DNA of 64,000 nt from Nitrospinaceae bacterium (lineage in GTDB: Bacteria > Nitrospinota > Nitrospinia > Nitrospinales > Nitrospinaceae), in contig JAJDBJ010000002.1 of assembly GCA_029261395.1 (NCBI GenBank), forward strand, positions 1 to 64,000. The letters run 5' to 3'. A model generated the notes under the pieces. That model was not told where the DNA came from. It saw only the letters and a list, made by a program, of their open reading frames with translations, and ran no database searches. Below are positions 46,884 through 55,705 of the stretch, one piece after another. Both the position numbers and the translations under genes were made by a program. Numbering within the stretch: the stretch's first letter is position 1; every line of letters starts with the position of its first letter.

Positions 46884-47503
46884 TATTCGGTCCACCAGCA
46901 AAAGATTCAAAAAGCCATGCATTACCCTAAATAAGGTAAGTTTTGGCACTTCTTAATCAAAGCATTTTGAGCCGGCTAACCCACCCAGGCTTGATTATAA
47001 AAAACGCCAGGTCGTCTAACTGATGTCGGCTCTTGACCTTAAAATCGAGCCACACTTTAGTTTTTTTAAATTCCGGTGTCAACCTAAAAGTCCTCCAAAC
47101 ATCTAAAAAAAAAGGGCTTGAGCCATCAGGAAGTTCGCGTCCCCAAATAAAATTGACTATAAAATTGGTATTCCGAAATTTTAATAAAGGAAAAAATCGA
47201 CTCTGCGGATACCTGTTTTAAGGTGTTTTTCTCTGTCGTTTTGTGTCTTCCTGACTCCTGAAATATAAATCCTTCCTGGCTGTTCAGGAGGTTAATGCCG
47301 CGGTTTTCCCTAATATACGGCATGGTTAGGAGATTTCATCCTGAAGAATGGGATTTAAATCTGGCAATAGGGCTGGGTTGGGATTTATGCCTATAACTAC
47401 CAAGGATACTCTTATTTTTTTGGGTTAAACGAATTTGGATCAGTGGGAATTTAGTTGCCCGAGGGGATAAAAAAAGTTTATTTATTTTCGAATATTTTCC
47501 AAA
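46884..47503. other. 620-base AT-rich non-coding stretch before nagZ and the XRE gene
   Basis: No convincing gene is seen; short frames here lack ribosome sites and familiar sequence. It contains the dyad at 46922-46939, a TTTTTTTAAATTCC-rich segment and a GATTTAAATC palindrome (about 47352-47361). Unlike other gaps it holds none of the repeat families A to F. It may hold the promoter of the leftward XRE gene or a small RNA, but neither is defined. Confidence 0.5.
46922..46939. promoter_or_regulatory. candidate operator dyad upstream of the XRE gene
   Basis: TTACC (46922-46926) and GGTAA (46935-46939) flank CTAAATAA. Seven of nine positions pair in the 18-base dyad. It lies 39 bases before the chosen start codon of the XRE gene and could be an autoregulatory site. 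A start at 46922 would place it in the coding region instead. Confidence 0.35.
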
Positions 47504-48628
47504 TTAAGGTCTTTTGAGAATGGTCCGTAGGGTCAATCCTGAAAAATGAGATTGCAGTTCACTGGCGAGAGGTGTGTGGGTTTCCTGCCAGTTTGCTGGA
47601 TTGGGCGAATTGACGGGAGGGGCGGCGAGGCTCTTTTTTAAATGGAGAATCCGCTCCACCGATTGTTGAATCGGAGTGATAGGAATGATTCCATTGTCCA
47701 CATCCTCAATCAACTGGTTGTGCAACACTCTGAGTTTTTCCACGTTGTTGCAGATCATAAACATATCCAGCCCGGCTTCGATACCCATGCGGGGGAAAGC
47801 ATCGAAGGGAAAGTAGTTTTCCACCGCTTTCATTTCCAGATCGTCGGATAGGATCACCCCTTGAAACCCCAGCCGTTGCCTCAAAATATCCTGCAGAATC
47901 GTTTTGGAAAAAGTGGCGGGATTTTTGGCATCCCAGGCGGTATAGATCACATGCGCGGTCATGATCACCTCCAGGCCCTGGGCGATGGTGTCCCGGAAAG
48001 GGACCAGTTCCACCGCTTCCAGAGTGGCGGCATCTCTCTTAACCGTGGGCAAATCCAGATGCGAATCCAGATGGGTATCGCCATGGCCGGGGAAATGTTT
48101 GCCGACAGGGATCATGCCCTTGTCTCTGAATCCCTTGATAAACGAGTTGGCCAGTCTGGCCACCGTTTCCGGGTCGGACGAGATGGCGCGGTCTCCGATG
48201 ATGGGGTTGTCCGGATTGGTATGGACATCCAGCACGGGGGCGTAATCCATATTGATCCCCACATCCACCAACTCGGTCGCCAGCGCCTGGCCGAAACGGT
48301 AGGCCAGATCCTCCGACTGGGAATTACCGACGCAACACAGTGGCGGGTATTTGGTGAAGGGTTCCGTCAAACGTGCGACCCGACCGCCTTCCTGATCGAC
48401 CGACATCAACAACGGCAATCCGGTAGAGGTGGAAGCCGCTACGCCTTGGAGATCCCGAATCAGCGTGTGCAACTGCTCCGGGTTCTCATAATTGCGACTG
48501 AACAGGATCAACCCGCCGACATGGTGGTTGCGGATCAGATCCTCAGTTTCGGAATTAAGCGTCGTGCCTTCGAACCCGGTCATCAGCATCTGGCCGGTCA
48601 GTTCGGGAATGGTCGTCGGTTTGTTCAA
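47504..48628 (-). CDS. nagZ: beta-N-acetylglucosaminidase, GH3 family
   Basis: NagZ removes GlcNAc from cell-wall muropeptides during peptidoglycan recycling in the cytoplasm. The 374-residue protein lacks a signal peptide. It has VGGLILFSRNYENPEQL near residue 37, SVDQEGGRVARL near 76, and the catalytic loop KHFPGHGDTHLDSH (177-190), which supplies the His/Asp acid-base. The nucleophile motif SDDLEM is at 261-266. It is somewhat longer than the E. coli enzyme. No other recycling genes are adjacent. The start at 48628 is followed upstream by an AT-rich gap. Confidence 0.93.
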   Translation of the reverse strand: MNKPTTIPELTGQMLMTGFEGTTLNSETEDLIRNHHVGGLILFSRNYENPEQLHTLIRDLQGVAASTSTGLPLLMSVDQEGGRVARLTEPFTKYPPLCCVGNSQSEDLAYRFGQALATELVDVGINMDYAPVLDVHTNPDNPIIGDRAISSDPETVARLANSFIKGFRDKGMIPVGKHFPGHGDTHLDSHLDLPTVKRDAATLEAVELVPFRDTIAQGLEVIMTAHVIYTAWDAKNPATFSKTILQDILRQRLGFQGVILSDDLEMKAVENYFPFDAFPRMGIEAGLDMFMICNNVEKLRVLHNQLIEDVDNGIIPITPIQQSVERILHLKKSLAAPPVNSPNPANWQETHTPLASELQSHFSGLTLRTILKRP

Positions 48629-48834
48629 GTGGAAATAACTCCGGTAAGCACAGTGAAAATAAAATTCAATTGCAACAGAGTAGCATCAATCTGACAATTT
48701 TCAAATTGCTACCGGGTGGCTTAATGCAGGCTCACCAGTCTGTAGTCCGTCCATTGGATTTAGGTGTGTCCGGTGCTAAAACGGTGTGATAAGATTTTGA
48801 AAAGTGGAATAGAAAAGAATTTTAGGGGAAATTG

Positions 48835-50091
48835 ATGATGGCAAGGCGAGTGGTCTTTACCGGGTTGGGGGCGATGAGCCCCAATGGATCGGGAAAAAAA
48901 CAGTTTTGGGAGAACACCTGTAACGGGGTCAGCGGTGTACGCCGTATCAGCAGTTTCGATCCTTCGGGGCTGGAATGCCAGATCGCGGGACAGGTGCAGG
49001 ACTTTGATCCGGGTGAGTATTATTCCGACGCCGATCTGAAAAAGCTTCCGCGAACAGTGCCTCTGGGTGTGGCGGCCGCCAAGGAAGCGTTGAGCGATGC
49101 CGGAATCGATCTCGACGAGTTCGACGAGGAGGATTTCGAAAGCCTGGGCGTACTGATAGGCACCGGCGGCTCGGGTTTCGACTTTTCCGAAATACAGTTC
49201 GGTCATTATTTTGCCCAGGAAATGCACAAGATCAGCCCCTACGCCATTTCCAATGCGCTGGTCGGCATGTTGTCCAGTGAGATTTCCATGTTCTTCGGAC
49301 TCCAGGGACGCAGTCACGTGATGTCCAACGGTTGTACCAGCTCGACCGATGCGATGGGTTACGCCTTCAACGCCATTCGCTCCGGGCAGGAGGATTGGAT
49401 GCTGACCGGCGGGGTGGAGTCTTGCGTGACGCCGGCGATGATGACGGGGTTTCAGCGCATGCGGGCCAATCCGGTGCATTTCAATGAGGATCCCTCGCGC
49501 GGTTCGCGGCCTTTCAACCGCGACCGGGAAGGTTTCGTGCTGGCCGAGGGCGGTTGGATGCTGGTGATGGAGGAATTGGAGCACGCCAAAAAGCGTAACG
49601 CTCCGATCTATGCAGAGGTCATTGGCTACGGCACCACCTGCGACGCTTTCCATCGAGTCGCCATCATGCCGGACGGCAAGCAATCCACCCGCGCTCTAAA
49701 GTTGGCGATGAAGGACGCGCGCATCAATGAGGAAGAGGTGCAGTACATCAATTTCCACGGCACATCGACCGTGATCAACGACAAGATTGAGACGCTGGCG
49801 GTTAAAGGCGCATTGAACGGATACGCGATGAAGGTGCCGGTCAGTTCGACCAAGTCGATGGTGGGGCATCCCCAGGGCGCTTCGGGAGCATTGGGGGCGG
49901 TGGTTACCGCGCTTTCTTTGCAGGATGGAATATTGTCGCCGACCATCAATATGGAGAACCCGGACCCGGACTGCGATATGGACTACATTGCCAACGAAAG
50001 CCGGGAGCAGGCTATTCAGGTGGCGATCAGCAACTGCATTTCATTCGGGTCGAAAAACTCGGCCCTCGTTCTCAAAAAATTCGCCCTCTAG
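48835..50091 (+). CDS. beta-ketoacyl-ACP synthase, FabF/KS-like
   Basis: This thiolase-fold enzyme would condense malonyl-ACP with an acyl chain. From the ATG at 48835 it has 418 residues. The catalytic Cys lies in SNGCTSSTDAMG (about 167), the first His in NFHGTSTVIND (about 308) and the second in STKSMVGHPQGASGALG (about 345), with VFTGLGAMSPNG at the start. The Cys segment is unlike the usual ACATG of FabF, so a specialised synthase is possible. GGGG lies six bases before the ATG; a TTG at 48832 or ATG at 48838 are alternatives. No acpP, fabG or fabD is adjacent. Confidence 0.87.
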   Translation: MMARRVVFTGLGAMSPNGSGKKQFWENTCNGVSGVRRISSFDPSGLECQIAGQVQDFDPGEYYSDADLKKLPRTVPLGVAAAKEALSDAGIDLDEFDEEDFESLGVLIGTGGSGFDFSEIQFGHYFAQEMHKISPYAISNALVGMLSSEISMFFGLQGRSHVMSNGCTSSTDAMGYAFNAIRSGQEDWMLTGGVESCVTPAMMTGFQRMRANPVHFNEDPSRGSRPFNRDREGFVLAEGGWMLVMEELEHAKKRNAPIYAEVIGYGTTCDAFHRVAIMPDGKQSTRALKLAMKDARINEEEVQYINFHGTSTVINDKIETLAVKGALNGYAMKVPVSSTKSMVGHPQGASGALGAVVTALSLQDGILSPTINMENPDPDCDMDYIANESREQAIQVAISNCISFGSKNSALVLKKFAL

Positions 50092-50097
50092 CGAGGG

Positions 50098-50269
50098 AGG
50101 CCAGCGTGACGCTGGACCCATTTTTTTCAAACGCGCTCTACAACATAAAACCCGGATCCTTCGTCACCTCTGGTTCCTCAGGATGACAACGCGTTAAGGC
50201 TGTCATTCTGAGCGGAACATAGTGGAGCGAAGAATCTAGGTTTTCAATTTACCAGCGGAGGTACTCCGC
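50098..50269. repeat. family C, A and E repeats in series
   Basis: The CCAGCGTGACGCTGG palindrome (50101-50115) with GACCCATTTTTTTCAAACGC is followed by a family A element (50151-50240: CCCGGATCCTTCGTCACC, CTCAGGATGACA, TGTCATTCTGAGCGGAAC, GCGAAGAATCTAGG). The family E palindrome GCGGAGGTACTCCGC (50255-50269) comes next. Three families abut within 170 bases. Confidence 0.78.
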
Positions 50270-50280
50270 CCGGGCAGGAG

Positions 50281-50556
50281 CTAGCGATAAGGCATGCTGT
50301 CGCCGGACAGCTGGGAGTTGATATCCCGTTCAAACTGATTTTCCTGCGTGACGAATGTTTCCAGCTCTTTTTCGCTGTTAAACACAAACAATCGCGGTTC
50401 CTTTTGTCCGCAGATTTCCTCATCCTGCTCGACGGTCACGGTCGTGCCCTCAATCGATTGGATGGCGAATTTTTTGCGGGTGTTCAAGCGTCCAAAGATT
50501 TTGCGATAGACGATCTCAATATTATGTTGATGATCTTTATTGTCTGAATTATCCAT
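50281..50556 (-). CDS. small protein of unknown function
   Basis: The 91-residue soluble protein begins at the ATG at 50556 with a strong AAGGAG seven bases upstream. A TTG at 50574 would add six residues. It is acidic overall, with strands FAIQSIEGTTVTVEQDEEICG and RLFVFNSEKELETFVTQE, suggesting a small alpha/beta domain. No family is recognised. It is a single gene between repeats and the 279-base gap before the next gene. Confidence 0.7.
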   Translation of the reverse strand: MDNSDNKDHQHNIEIVYRKIFGRLNTRKKFAIQSIEGTTVTVEQDEEICGQKEPRLFVFNSEKELETFVTQENQFERDINSQLSGDSMPYR

Positions 50557-50835
50557 AGCCAAACTCCTTATCAAAACATGGAATTTTTGAAGTGGTTTTA
50601 TCCCTCAATCTACTGAGTTGCCGGGATAAAATCAAGCCCCTTTCGAAATCCAAAAGGATATTTTATAAAGGGGAATAAAGGGGTTGCGCACCTGCCGGTT
50701 TATGTTAAGATTTTGGCGGATAGAGTTTGGAGCCTGATTCCTGGCTCCCTGTTAAACCCACCTGGCAAGGGAACATCGGTTCCCACTTTTTAAGTATCCG
50801 TTACTTTCTTCTAATCTTACCCGAGCCATTGCCCC

Positions 50836-52284
50836 ATGCCCCATAAAATGACACTCCAAGCGCTAGCTGAAAACCTGATTCGTGAATCCCGTGAACCGTT
50901 TTCGGTCGATGAATATATCGAAACCCTTCAAAATCGCTGGCGCCGTCGCATTGCGCCTGCGACGCTGGATAATCTCAAGCAAACACTGACGAACCATTCC
51001 CACGTGATTGAGGTGAGTGATGACAACTTCCTGCCGTATCAGGCGGTGCTGGATCGCATCGGTCACATCCCTATGGAAATACAATTGGGCAAGGCTGAGC
51101 TACAGCACAAACGGATGATACCCGGCCACCACCTGGTGCCCTTTATTTCTCCTGATCTGGAAGAAGATGAGTTGACCTTTTTAGATCCGCGCGGCCGCGA
51201 AATTCCCAAGAAGAGACAATCCTTTTTTATCGAAGAGGTCATCAATCATTACCAGTACTCCCATGAAAAGCATTTTCCTTACCAGATCAAAGTCAACCAG
51301 TGGATGCCTGGAAAAAGCACGCTGAACCTGACGGTCTGGGATATCCGGGATTTGCTGGACCAGTTGGAATTTCACCCGGAAGACCGGCTGATGGTGCGGT
51401 TGGTGGACTATTACCGTGGGATTTATTCTATTGATGCGTATCCGGTTTCGATGTGGAGTACGAACCGACTGCGCACCCGATCCCTTCATATTGCCTTGGA
51501 AGACGAGTTGATGAAGGAGTTGGGCGGGATAGAGGACTCGGCTTTGTCCCTGGAGCGGCAGATGTTACGGGGGCTGTTCAATCTGGATGCGGGATTGACT
51601 CAGGTCCCCGCGTTTTCGTTGACCGGATTTGTGGAGTCGATGCATAAAATCACGGTGATGCGCAACGAGGATGCCGGCGTTTATTTGGCATTGGACGGCG
51701 ATTCCCCGGTCAAACCATACGCATTGGAGAGCGTGCATCATACTCCGCAGGGACGCACCGGATCGCTTCAGGAAATTTTTGAGGATATGGGGCTGGCGTT
51801 CTCTGAAAAGGAATTCAAGGCCATTTTGTATTCCATGATGGGAACGGAAGAATTCGACCTGGAATCGGTGTTTGATCTTTTATTCGGAGCCAAGAAGGAT
51901 TGCTTTTACGATGAGAAACAGCACCAGGCCTTTTACCGGATGTTGCGCAAGCTGTTGAATCTCATTTGTGATGAATTGAAAGGTCCAGAGCCCCGGCTGA
52001 TTTCCCAACTGCGCAGTAAAATCGTTTATATGAAGTTACGCCTCATTGAGATGCTGAGGTATATCGAAGCACAGGAAGTGTGCCTGGAAGATTTGCCGGA
52101 AGAAGTTCTGGAACACATGGCGGATCTGGATGGTTTTTGTTTGGAAGGGTTGAGTCACTTATCGGACCGCCCCGAACCGCCGGATCTCAAGACCATCCAT
52201 GATTTGCGTCTGGCCCTGAAGATGGTTCAGCCCAATCTGGATTATCTGGAAGAGACCATTTTCTACCGGTTGGGCGTTTACTGA
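50836..52284 (+). CDS. 482-residue protein of unknown function, possible N-terminal winged helix
   Basis: The soluble protein is Leu/Glu-rich with no signal peptide or membrane span. Residues about 1-70 (TLQALAENLIRESREPFSVDEYIETLQNRWRRRIAP) look like a winged-helix or HARE-type HTH. The middle (about 150-250) includes LNLTVWDIRDLLDQLEF and the C-terminal part is helical (LRKLLNLICDELKGPEPRLISQLRSKIVYMKLRLIEML). I do not recognise the family. No clear ribosome site precedes the ATG. It stands alone between nagZ/fabF-like genes and miaB. Confidence 0.72.
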   Translation: MPHKMTLQALAENLIRESREPFSVDEYIETLQNRWRRRIAPATLDNLKQTLTNHSHVIEVSDDNFLPYQAVLDRIGHIPMEIQLGKAELQHKRMIPGHHLVPFISPDLEEDELTFLDPRGREIPKKRQSFFIEEVINHYQYSHEKHFPYQIKVNQWMPGKSTLNLTVWDIRDLLDQLEFHPEDRLMVRLVDYYRGIYSIDAYPVSMWSTNRLRTRSLHIALEDELMKELGGIEDSALSLERQMLRGLFNLDAGLTQVPAFSLTGFVESMHKITVMRNEDAGVYLALDGDSPVKPYALESVHHTPQGRTGSLQEIFEDMGLAFSEKEFKAILYSMMGTEEFDLESVFDLLFGAKKDCFYDEKQHQAFYRMLRKLLNLICDELKGPEPRLISQLRSKIVYMKLRLIEMLRYIEAQEVCLEDLPEEVLEHMADLDGFCLEGLSHLSDRPEPPDLKTIHDLRLALKMVQPNLDYLEETIFYRLGVY

Positions 52285-52310
52285 TCGCCCCCTACCCGGG
52301 GTGGGAACGG

Positions 52311-52372
52311 GCTGACCGTTGATGGTTGGCGATGATCGTTGAGCGCAACCGGCCAGGCTAGCGCCTGGAGGC
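52311..52372. repeat. family D repeat with palindrome variant
   Basis: GCTGACCGTTGATGGTTGGC with GATGATCGTTGAGCGCAACC (family D) runs into CCAGGCTAGCGCCTGG, a palindrome similar in form to family C. The remainder of the gap to miaB shows nothing else. Confidence 0.68.
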
Positions 52373-52427
52373 AACTTTTGCAGGGTCGGATTCCCTCGAT
52401 TACAGGTTACCTTCGCCTCCCAAGGTT

Positions 52428-53801
52428 TTAAAGTTCGCCCCGTCCACCATCGGACCTCGCTGAGCAGTGGCGATTCGCCGCCCAATTCCCTTTCAAAACA
52501 TGACCGTTGGCCTCTTCCACCCGGACGCGGGTGACGTCTCCCGGTTTCAGGTGGTCCTCCCCACCTTTAAAGACTACTGACCAGTAATGTGGGCTTCGGC
52601 CCCTGAACGACATGCCCCTCCGCGAGGTCACGCTTTCAATCAACACCTCAACCTCCTGGCCCAGAAACGCCTGGCTGTTTTCCTCGGTGAGACGGTTTTG
52701 AAGCTGAATCGTTTGCTGAAGGCGCTCCTGTTTTTCTTCGTGTGAAATATCGTCCGCCATTTCCAGCGCTGGAGTATTGGGTCGGGGGCTGTAGGTGAAC
52801 ATGTAGCTGTTGTTGAACCTCACCTGCTCCATGAGTTTCAAGGTGCCCTCAAAATCCTGCCGGGTCTCTCCGGGGAAGCCGACAATGATATCAGTTGATA
52901 ACGCAATATCCGGCACTTCGCTTTTCAGTTGCGCGATGAGGTCCATATACCATTCCGTGGTATGGCTCCGGCGCATCAATTCCAGGATGCGATTGCTTCC
53001 GCTTTGGACGGGCAAGTGCAGGTGGTTCATGAGGATATCAATGTCGCGGTAAGCCGCGATCAGCTCGCGGGTGAAATCCATTGGATGACTGGTGATAAAA
53101 CGTAACCGCTCCACCCCTTTGATGTCAGCGATTCCGTACAGCAGTTCGTGAAAGGCTACCGGTTGTTCCAAACCGCGCTTGCCATAAGCGTTGACGTTCT
53201 GACCGAGGAGCACAATCTCCTTTGCGCCCTTATCCACCAACTGCCGGATTTCCGCATAAATCTCCCCAGCTTCACGCGATTTCTCACGACCCCGGGTAAA
53301 AGGAACTACGCAGAAACTGCAAAACTTATCACACCCCTTGATGATGTTCACAAAGGCGCTGGGGCCGGGATCTTTGATCAGTGGTTGCTCGGGTATGGAA
53401 TAGTTTTTCTCGGAATCGAACTCCGTCCATACAATCGGGCCTTCCCCCAACTCCACGCGGTGGATAATTTGCTGGATGGACTCGACGGCATCGGGGCCGA
53501 CGATGAAGTCCAGGAAGGGAATCCGGTTCATGAGAACTGTTTGTTCCTGCTGGGCCAGACAGCCCGCCACCCCGAGGATGAGGTCGGGATTGGCTTGTTT
53601 CAAGGGCTTTAGGCCTCCAAACAGGGAAAATACCTTCTGCTCGGCTTTTTCCCTTATAGAGCAGGTATTGATCAGCACCAGATCGGCATCCTCCACATGT
53701 GGGGTATGCAGGTATCCCGATTGGAACAACAAGAGTTCCATTCGGTCGGTATCGGCCACGTTCATTTGGCATCCGAAGGTTTCCATATAGACTTGTTTCA
53801 T
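52428..53801 (-). CDS. miaB: tRNA-2-methylthio-N6-dimethylallyladenosine synthase
   Basis: MiaB is a radical-SAM methylthiotransferase acting on A37 of tRNAs. The 457-residue protein has the N-terminal UPF0004 domain with three cluster Cys (TFGCQMNVADTDRM, INTCSIREKAEQKVF, VAGCLAQQE). The radical-SAM motif GCDKFCSFCVVPFTRGREKS (CxxxCxxC) lies near residue 157, and a C-terminal TRAM domain (about 375-440, VLIESVTSRRGMSFRGRS) follows. The start at 53801 has no Shine-Dalgarno. A TTGGAT-16-TAGAAT promoter (53838-53811 on this strand) would place the transcript start within a few bases of the ATG, so the mRNA may be nearly leaderless. Confidence 0.95.
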   Translation of the reverse strand: MKQVYMETFGCQMNVADTDRMELLLFQSGYLHTPHVEDADLVLINTCSIREKAEQKVFSLFGGLKPLKQANPDLILGVAGCLAQQEQTVLMNRIPFLDFIVGPDAVESIQQIIHRVELGEGPIVWTEFDSEKNYSIPEQPLIKDPGPSAFVNIIKGCDKFCSFCVVPFTRGREKSREAGEIYAEIRQLVDKGAKEIVLLGQNVNAYGKRGLEQPVAFHELLYGIADIKGVERLRFITSHPMDFTRELIAAYRDIDILMNHLHLPVQSGSNRILELMRRSHTTEWYMDLIAQLKSEVPDIALSTDIIVGFPGETRQDFEGTLKLMEQVRFNNSYMFTYSPRPNTPALEMADDISHEEKQERLQQTIQLQNRLTEENSQAFLGQEVEVLIESVTSRRGMSFRGRSPHYWSVVFKGGEDHLKPGDVTRVRVEEANGHVLKGNWAANRHCSARSDGGRGEL

Positions 53802-54205
53802 AGGATTTGGATTCTATCAAAAATTCCGAATTATCCAACCGGGAATTGGAACGATCTCATTATCTTTATAAATTATTGAAAAAAATGATCTAAAACGGGC
53901 CGTGAATTGGGTCATTTTTGATCCAAGGCGGAGCGCGTTATTAAATATTTTTTTTCAACACCCTTCACCCGGATACCCGCATGAAACAGGGCTGGAACGG
54001 GTGACGCGTACTTTATGCCTGTTACTTTAAATTTAAACAAATTTATATATAGTTTGATTGTTTAACCGCCCTATAGGATTAAATTATAAAATATTATTGA
54101 CTCTTAATATGAGTTCCCTTATATTGGAAACAATCCAGTAACAAAAACAGATAGTTAGCGGAAGCTAGTCAGAACACCCATTAAGCTTTTTGGAGGGGAA
54201 TAAGA
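53802..54205. other. 404-base AT-rich divergent regulatory region
   Basis: No gene is seen between miaB (leftward) and the XRE gene (rightward). It contains the miaB promoter candidate (53811-53838), an AAATTTAAACAAATTT direct repeat near 54030, the rightward promoter at 54097-54125, and a small TAGCGGAAGCTA hairpin just after it. This is likely the control region for both transcripts. Confidence 0.55.
54097..54125 (+). promoter_or_regulatory. sigma-70 promoter for the XRE gene and probably the pil operon
   Basis: TTGACT (54097-54102), a 17-base spacer and TATATT (54120-54125) are close to consensus. The XRE start lies about 80 bases downstream and pilM about 500, with no terminator seen between them. 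Confidence 0.62.
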
Positions 54206-54451
54206 GTGTCCCAATTCAACAATGTTCGCACTATTCGCGAATCCAAAATGATGAGCAAGGCGGAATTGGCCCGTAAGGCCAGTGTCACCGTGCAGACCAT
54301 CGACCGGATCGAGAAGGGCAACGATTGTCGTTTGGACACCAAGCGCAAGATAATTTTAGCCTTGGGGTACAAGTTGGGTGACCGGTCCAGGATATTTGCG
54401 GACCAATCAAGTGCTGGGACAAAAAAGAAAAAGAGCAGGGCAAAGAAGTAA
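54206..54451 (+). CDS. small XRE-type regulator upstream of pilM
   Basis: The 81-residue protein is nearly all HTH (about 5-60): IRESKMMSKAELARKASVTVQTIDRIEKGNDCRLDTKRKIILALGY. A basic Lys-rich tail (KKKKSRAKK) follows. It starts at GTG 54206 with TGGAGGGG eight bases upstream. It lies 172 bases before pilM in the same orientation and may regulate the pilus operon or itself. No target site is proven. It is AT-neutral compared with the preceding intergenic region. Confidence 0.82.
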   Translation: MSQFNNVRTIRESKMMSKAELARKASVTVQTIDRIEKGNDCRLDTKRKIILALGYKLGDRSRIFADQSSAGTKKKKSRAKK

Positions 54452-54625
54452 GCAAGTGCTTGGTTTGGGGTTTTCTTGGAGGAGTCAATCCCATTAGGCT
54501 TAGCTTGGAACCTGCGGATTATTTACTTGGCCAGTAAAGCATCCAGACGATCAAAAGTTTTGTAGGTAAATTGCAGTTTCGGATTCAGGGAATTAACGTA
54601 AATAGAAGACTTTAGGAGTTGATTG

Positions 54626-55705
54626 ATGTTTCTATCAGCCAAAACACCTCTACTCGCAGTAGATATCGGGTCAAATTCCATCAAGATAGGCCGTTTGATG
54701 GGGACTCCGGGCAAATACGAGTTGTCGAATTTCGGAGTGATGCCTTTGGAATCCGAATCGGTTATCGACGGGGTCGTGCAGGACGAGGATCATGTGGCGG
54801 ATGCTTTGGCCCGTCTGGTTAAAGCGGAGGGTGTGGATACTCCTTATGCAGTCGCTTCAGTGGCCGGCGAGGCGGTAATGATCAAAAAGATCAAAGTCCC
54901 CATGATGTCCCATGAAGAGTTGGAGGAATTCATTCCCCAGGAAGCGGAACAGTACATTCCCTTTGACATCGATGATGTTCGAATAGACTTTCATGTTCTG
55001 GATGGGGCTCCGTCTCTGGATGAGCATGAATTCGAGGAAGAAGAGGAGAAGCAGGAAATTCTTCTGGTGGCCGTCCAAAACGAAATTATTGATAGCCGTT
55101 CCGACGTATTGACCGCGGCAGGACTCAAGCCGGTCATTATTGACTTGGATGTTTTTGCCATGGTGAATGCCATCAACATTTCCAGAAACCTTCAGGATAT
55201 GGGATCTGTAGCCATCATTGATCTAGGAGGCGCTTTTACCCATCTCAACATTCTGATGGATGGAGTGACTTCTTATACTCGAGATATCCCTGCGGGTCAA
55301 GACGCATGTACCAATGCGCTGATGGAAAAATATGAGATGGAATACAGAGAGTCTGAAAGCATCAAGGTGGGAGCTATTCCCGAAGGGGCGGAGAAGGAGC
55401 AGATCATTGAAACGATCATCGAATCCTTTGAGCCGATTATGGAAGAGCTCTATAAGTCATTTGAATTTTTCAGTACCACCTCTAACAGCCAGGTTGAGCA
55501 GGCCTTTGTTTGCGGCGGTGGTGCGATGATTCCGGGAGTGGATGGTTTTCTTGCAGACCGTCTGGGAGTACCGGTGGAAATATTCAATCCTCTGGAAGCA
55601 GTTCGGTTGGGAGCAAGAAAATTCGACGCACAAAGTCTGGGGCAAATGGCACCTATGGCTACGGTGGCAATCGGTCTCGCAACAAGAAGGTTTGACTACA
55701 TATGA
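54626..55705 (+). CDS. pilM: type IV pilus inner-membrane platform ATPase-fold protein PilM
   Basis: PilM is an actin-like cytoplasmic protein that docks on PilN to build the pilus machine. The 359-residue product has LLAVDIGSNSIKIGRL at the start, VASVAGEAVMIKKIKVPMM near residue 74, FIPQEAEQYIPFDIDDVRIDF near 96, then AIIDLGGAFTHLNILMDG near 200 and VCGGGAMIPGVDGFLADRL near 292. These are the actin-fold phosphate loops. AGGAG is eight bases before the ATG at 54626. Its stop overlaps the pilN ATG (ATGA). Confidence 0.96.
   Translation: MFLSAKTPLLAVDIGSNSIKIGRLMGTPGKYELSNFGVMPLESESVIDGVVQDEDHVADALARLVKAEGVDTPYAVASVAGEAVMIKKIKVPMMSHEELEEFIPQEAEQYIPFDIDDVRIDFHVLDGAPSLDEHEFEEEEEKQEILLVAVQNEIIDSRSDVLTAAGLKPVIIDLDVFAMVNAINISRNLQDMGSVAIIDLGGAFTHLNILMDGVTSYTRDIPAGQDACTNALMEKYEMEYRESESIKVGAIPEGAEKEQIIETIIESFEPIMEELYKSFEFFSTTSNSQVEQAFVCGGGAMIPGVDGFLADRLGVPVEIFNPLEAVRLGARKFDAQSLGQMAPMATVAIGLATRRFDYI

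Noticed and set aside
47033-47221. 62-residue frame in the AT-rich gap
   Set aside because: No ribosome site, no family pattern, and long Lys runs expected by chance in AT-rich DNA.
54523-54714. Short leftward frame between the XRE gene and pilM
   Set aside because: It runs across the pilM start and has no support beyond being open.
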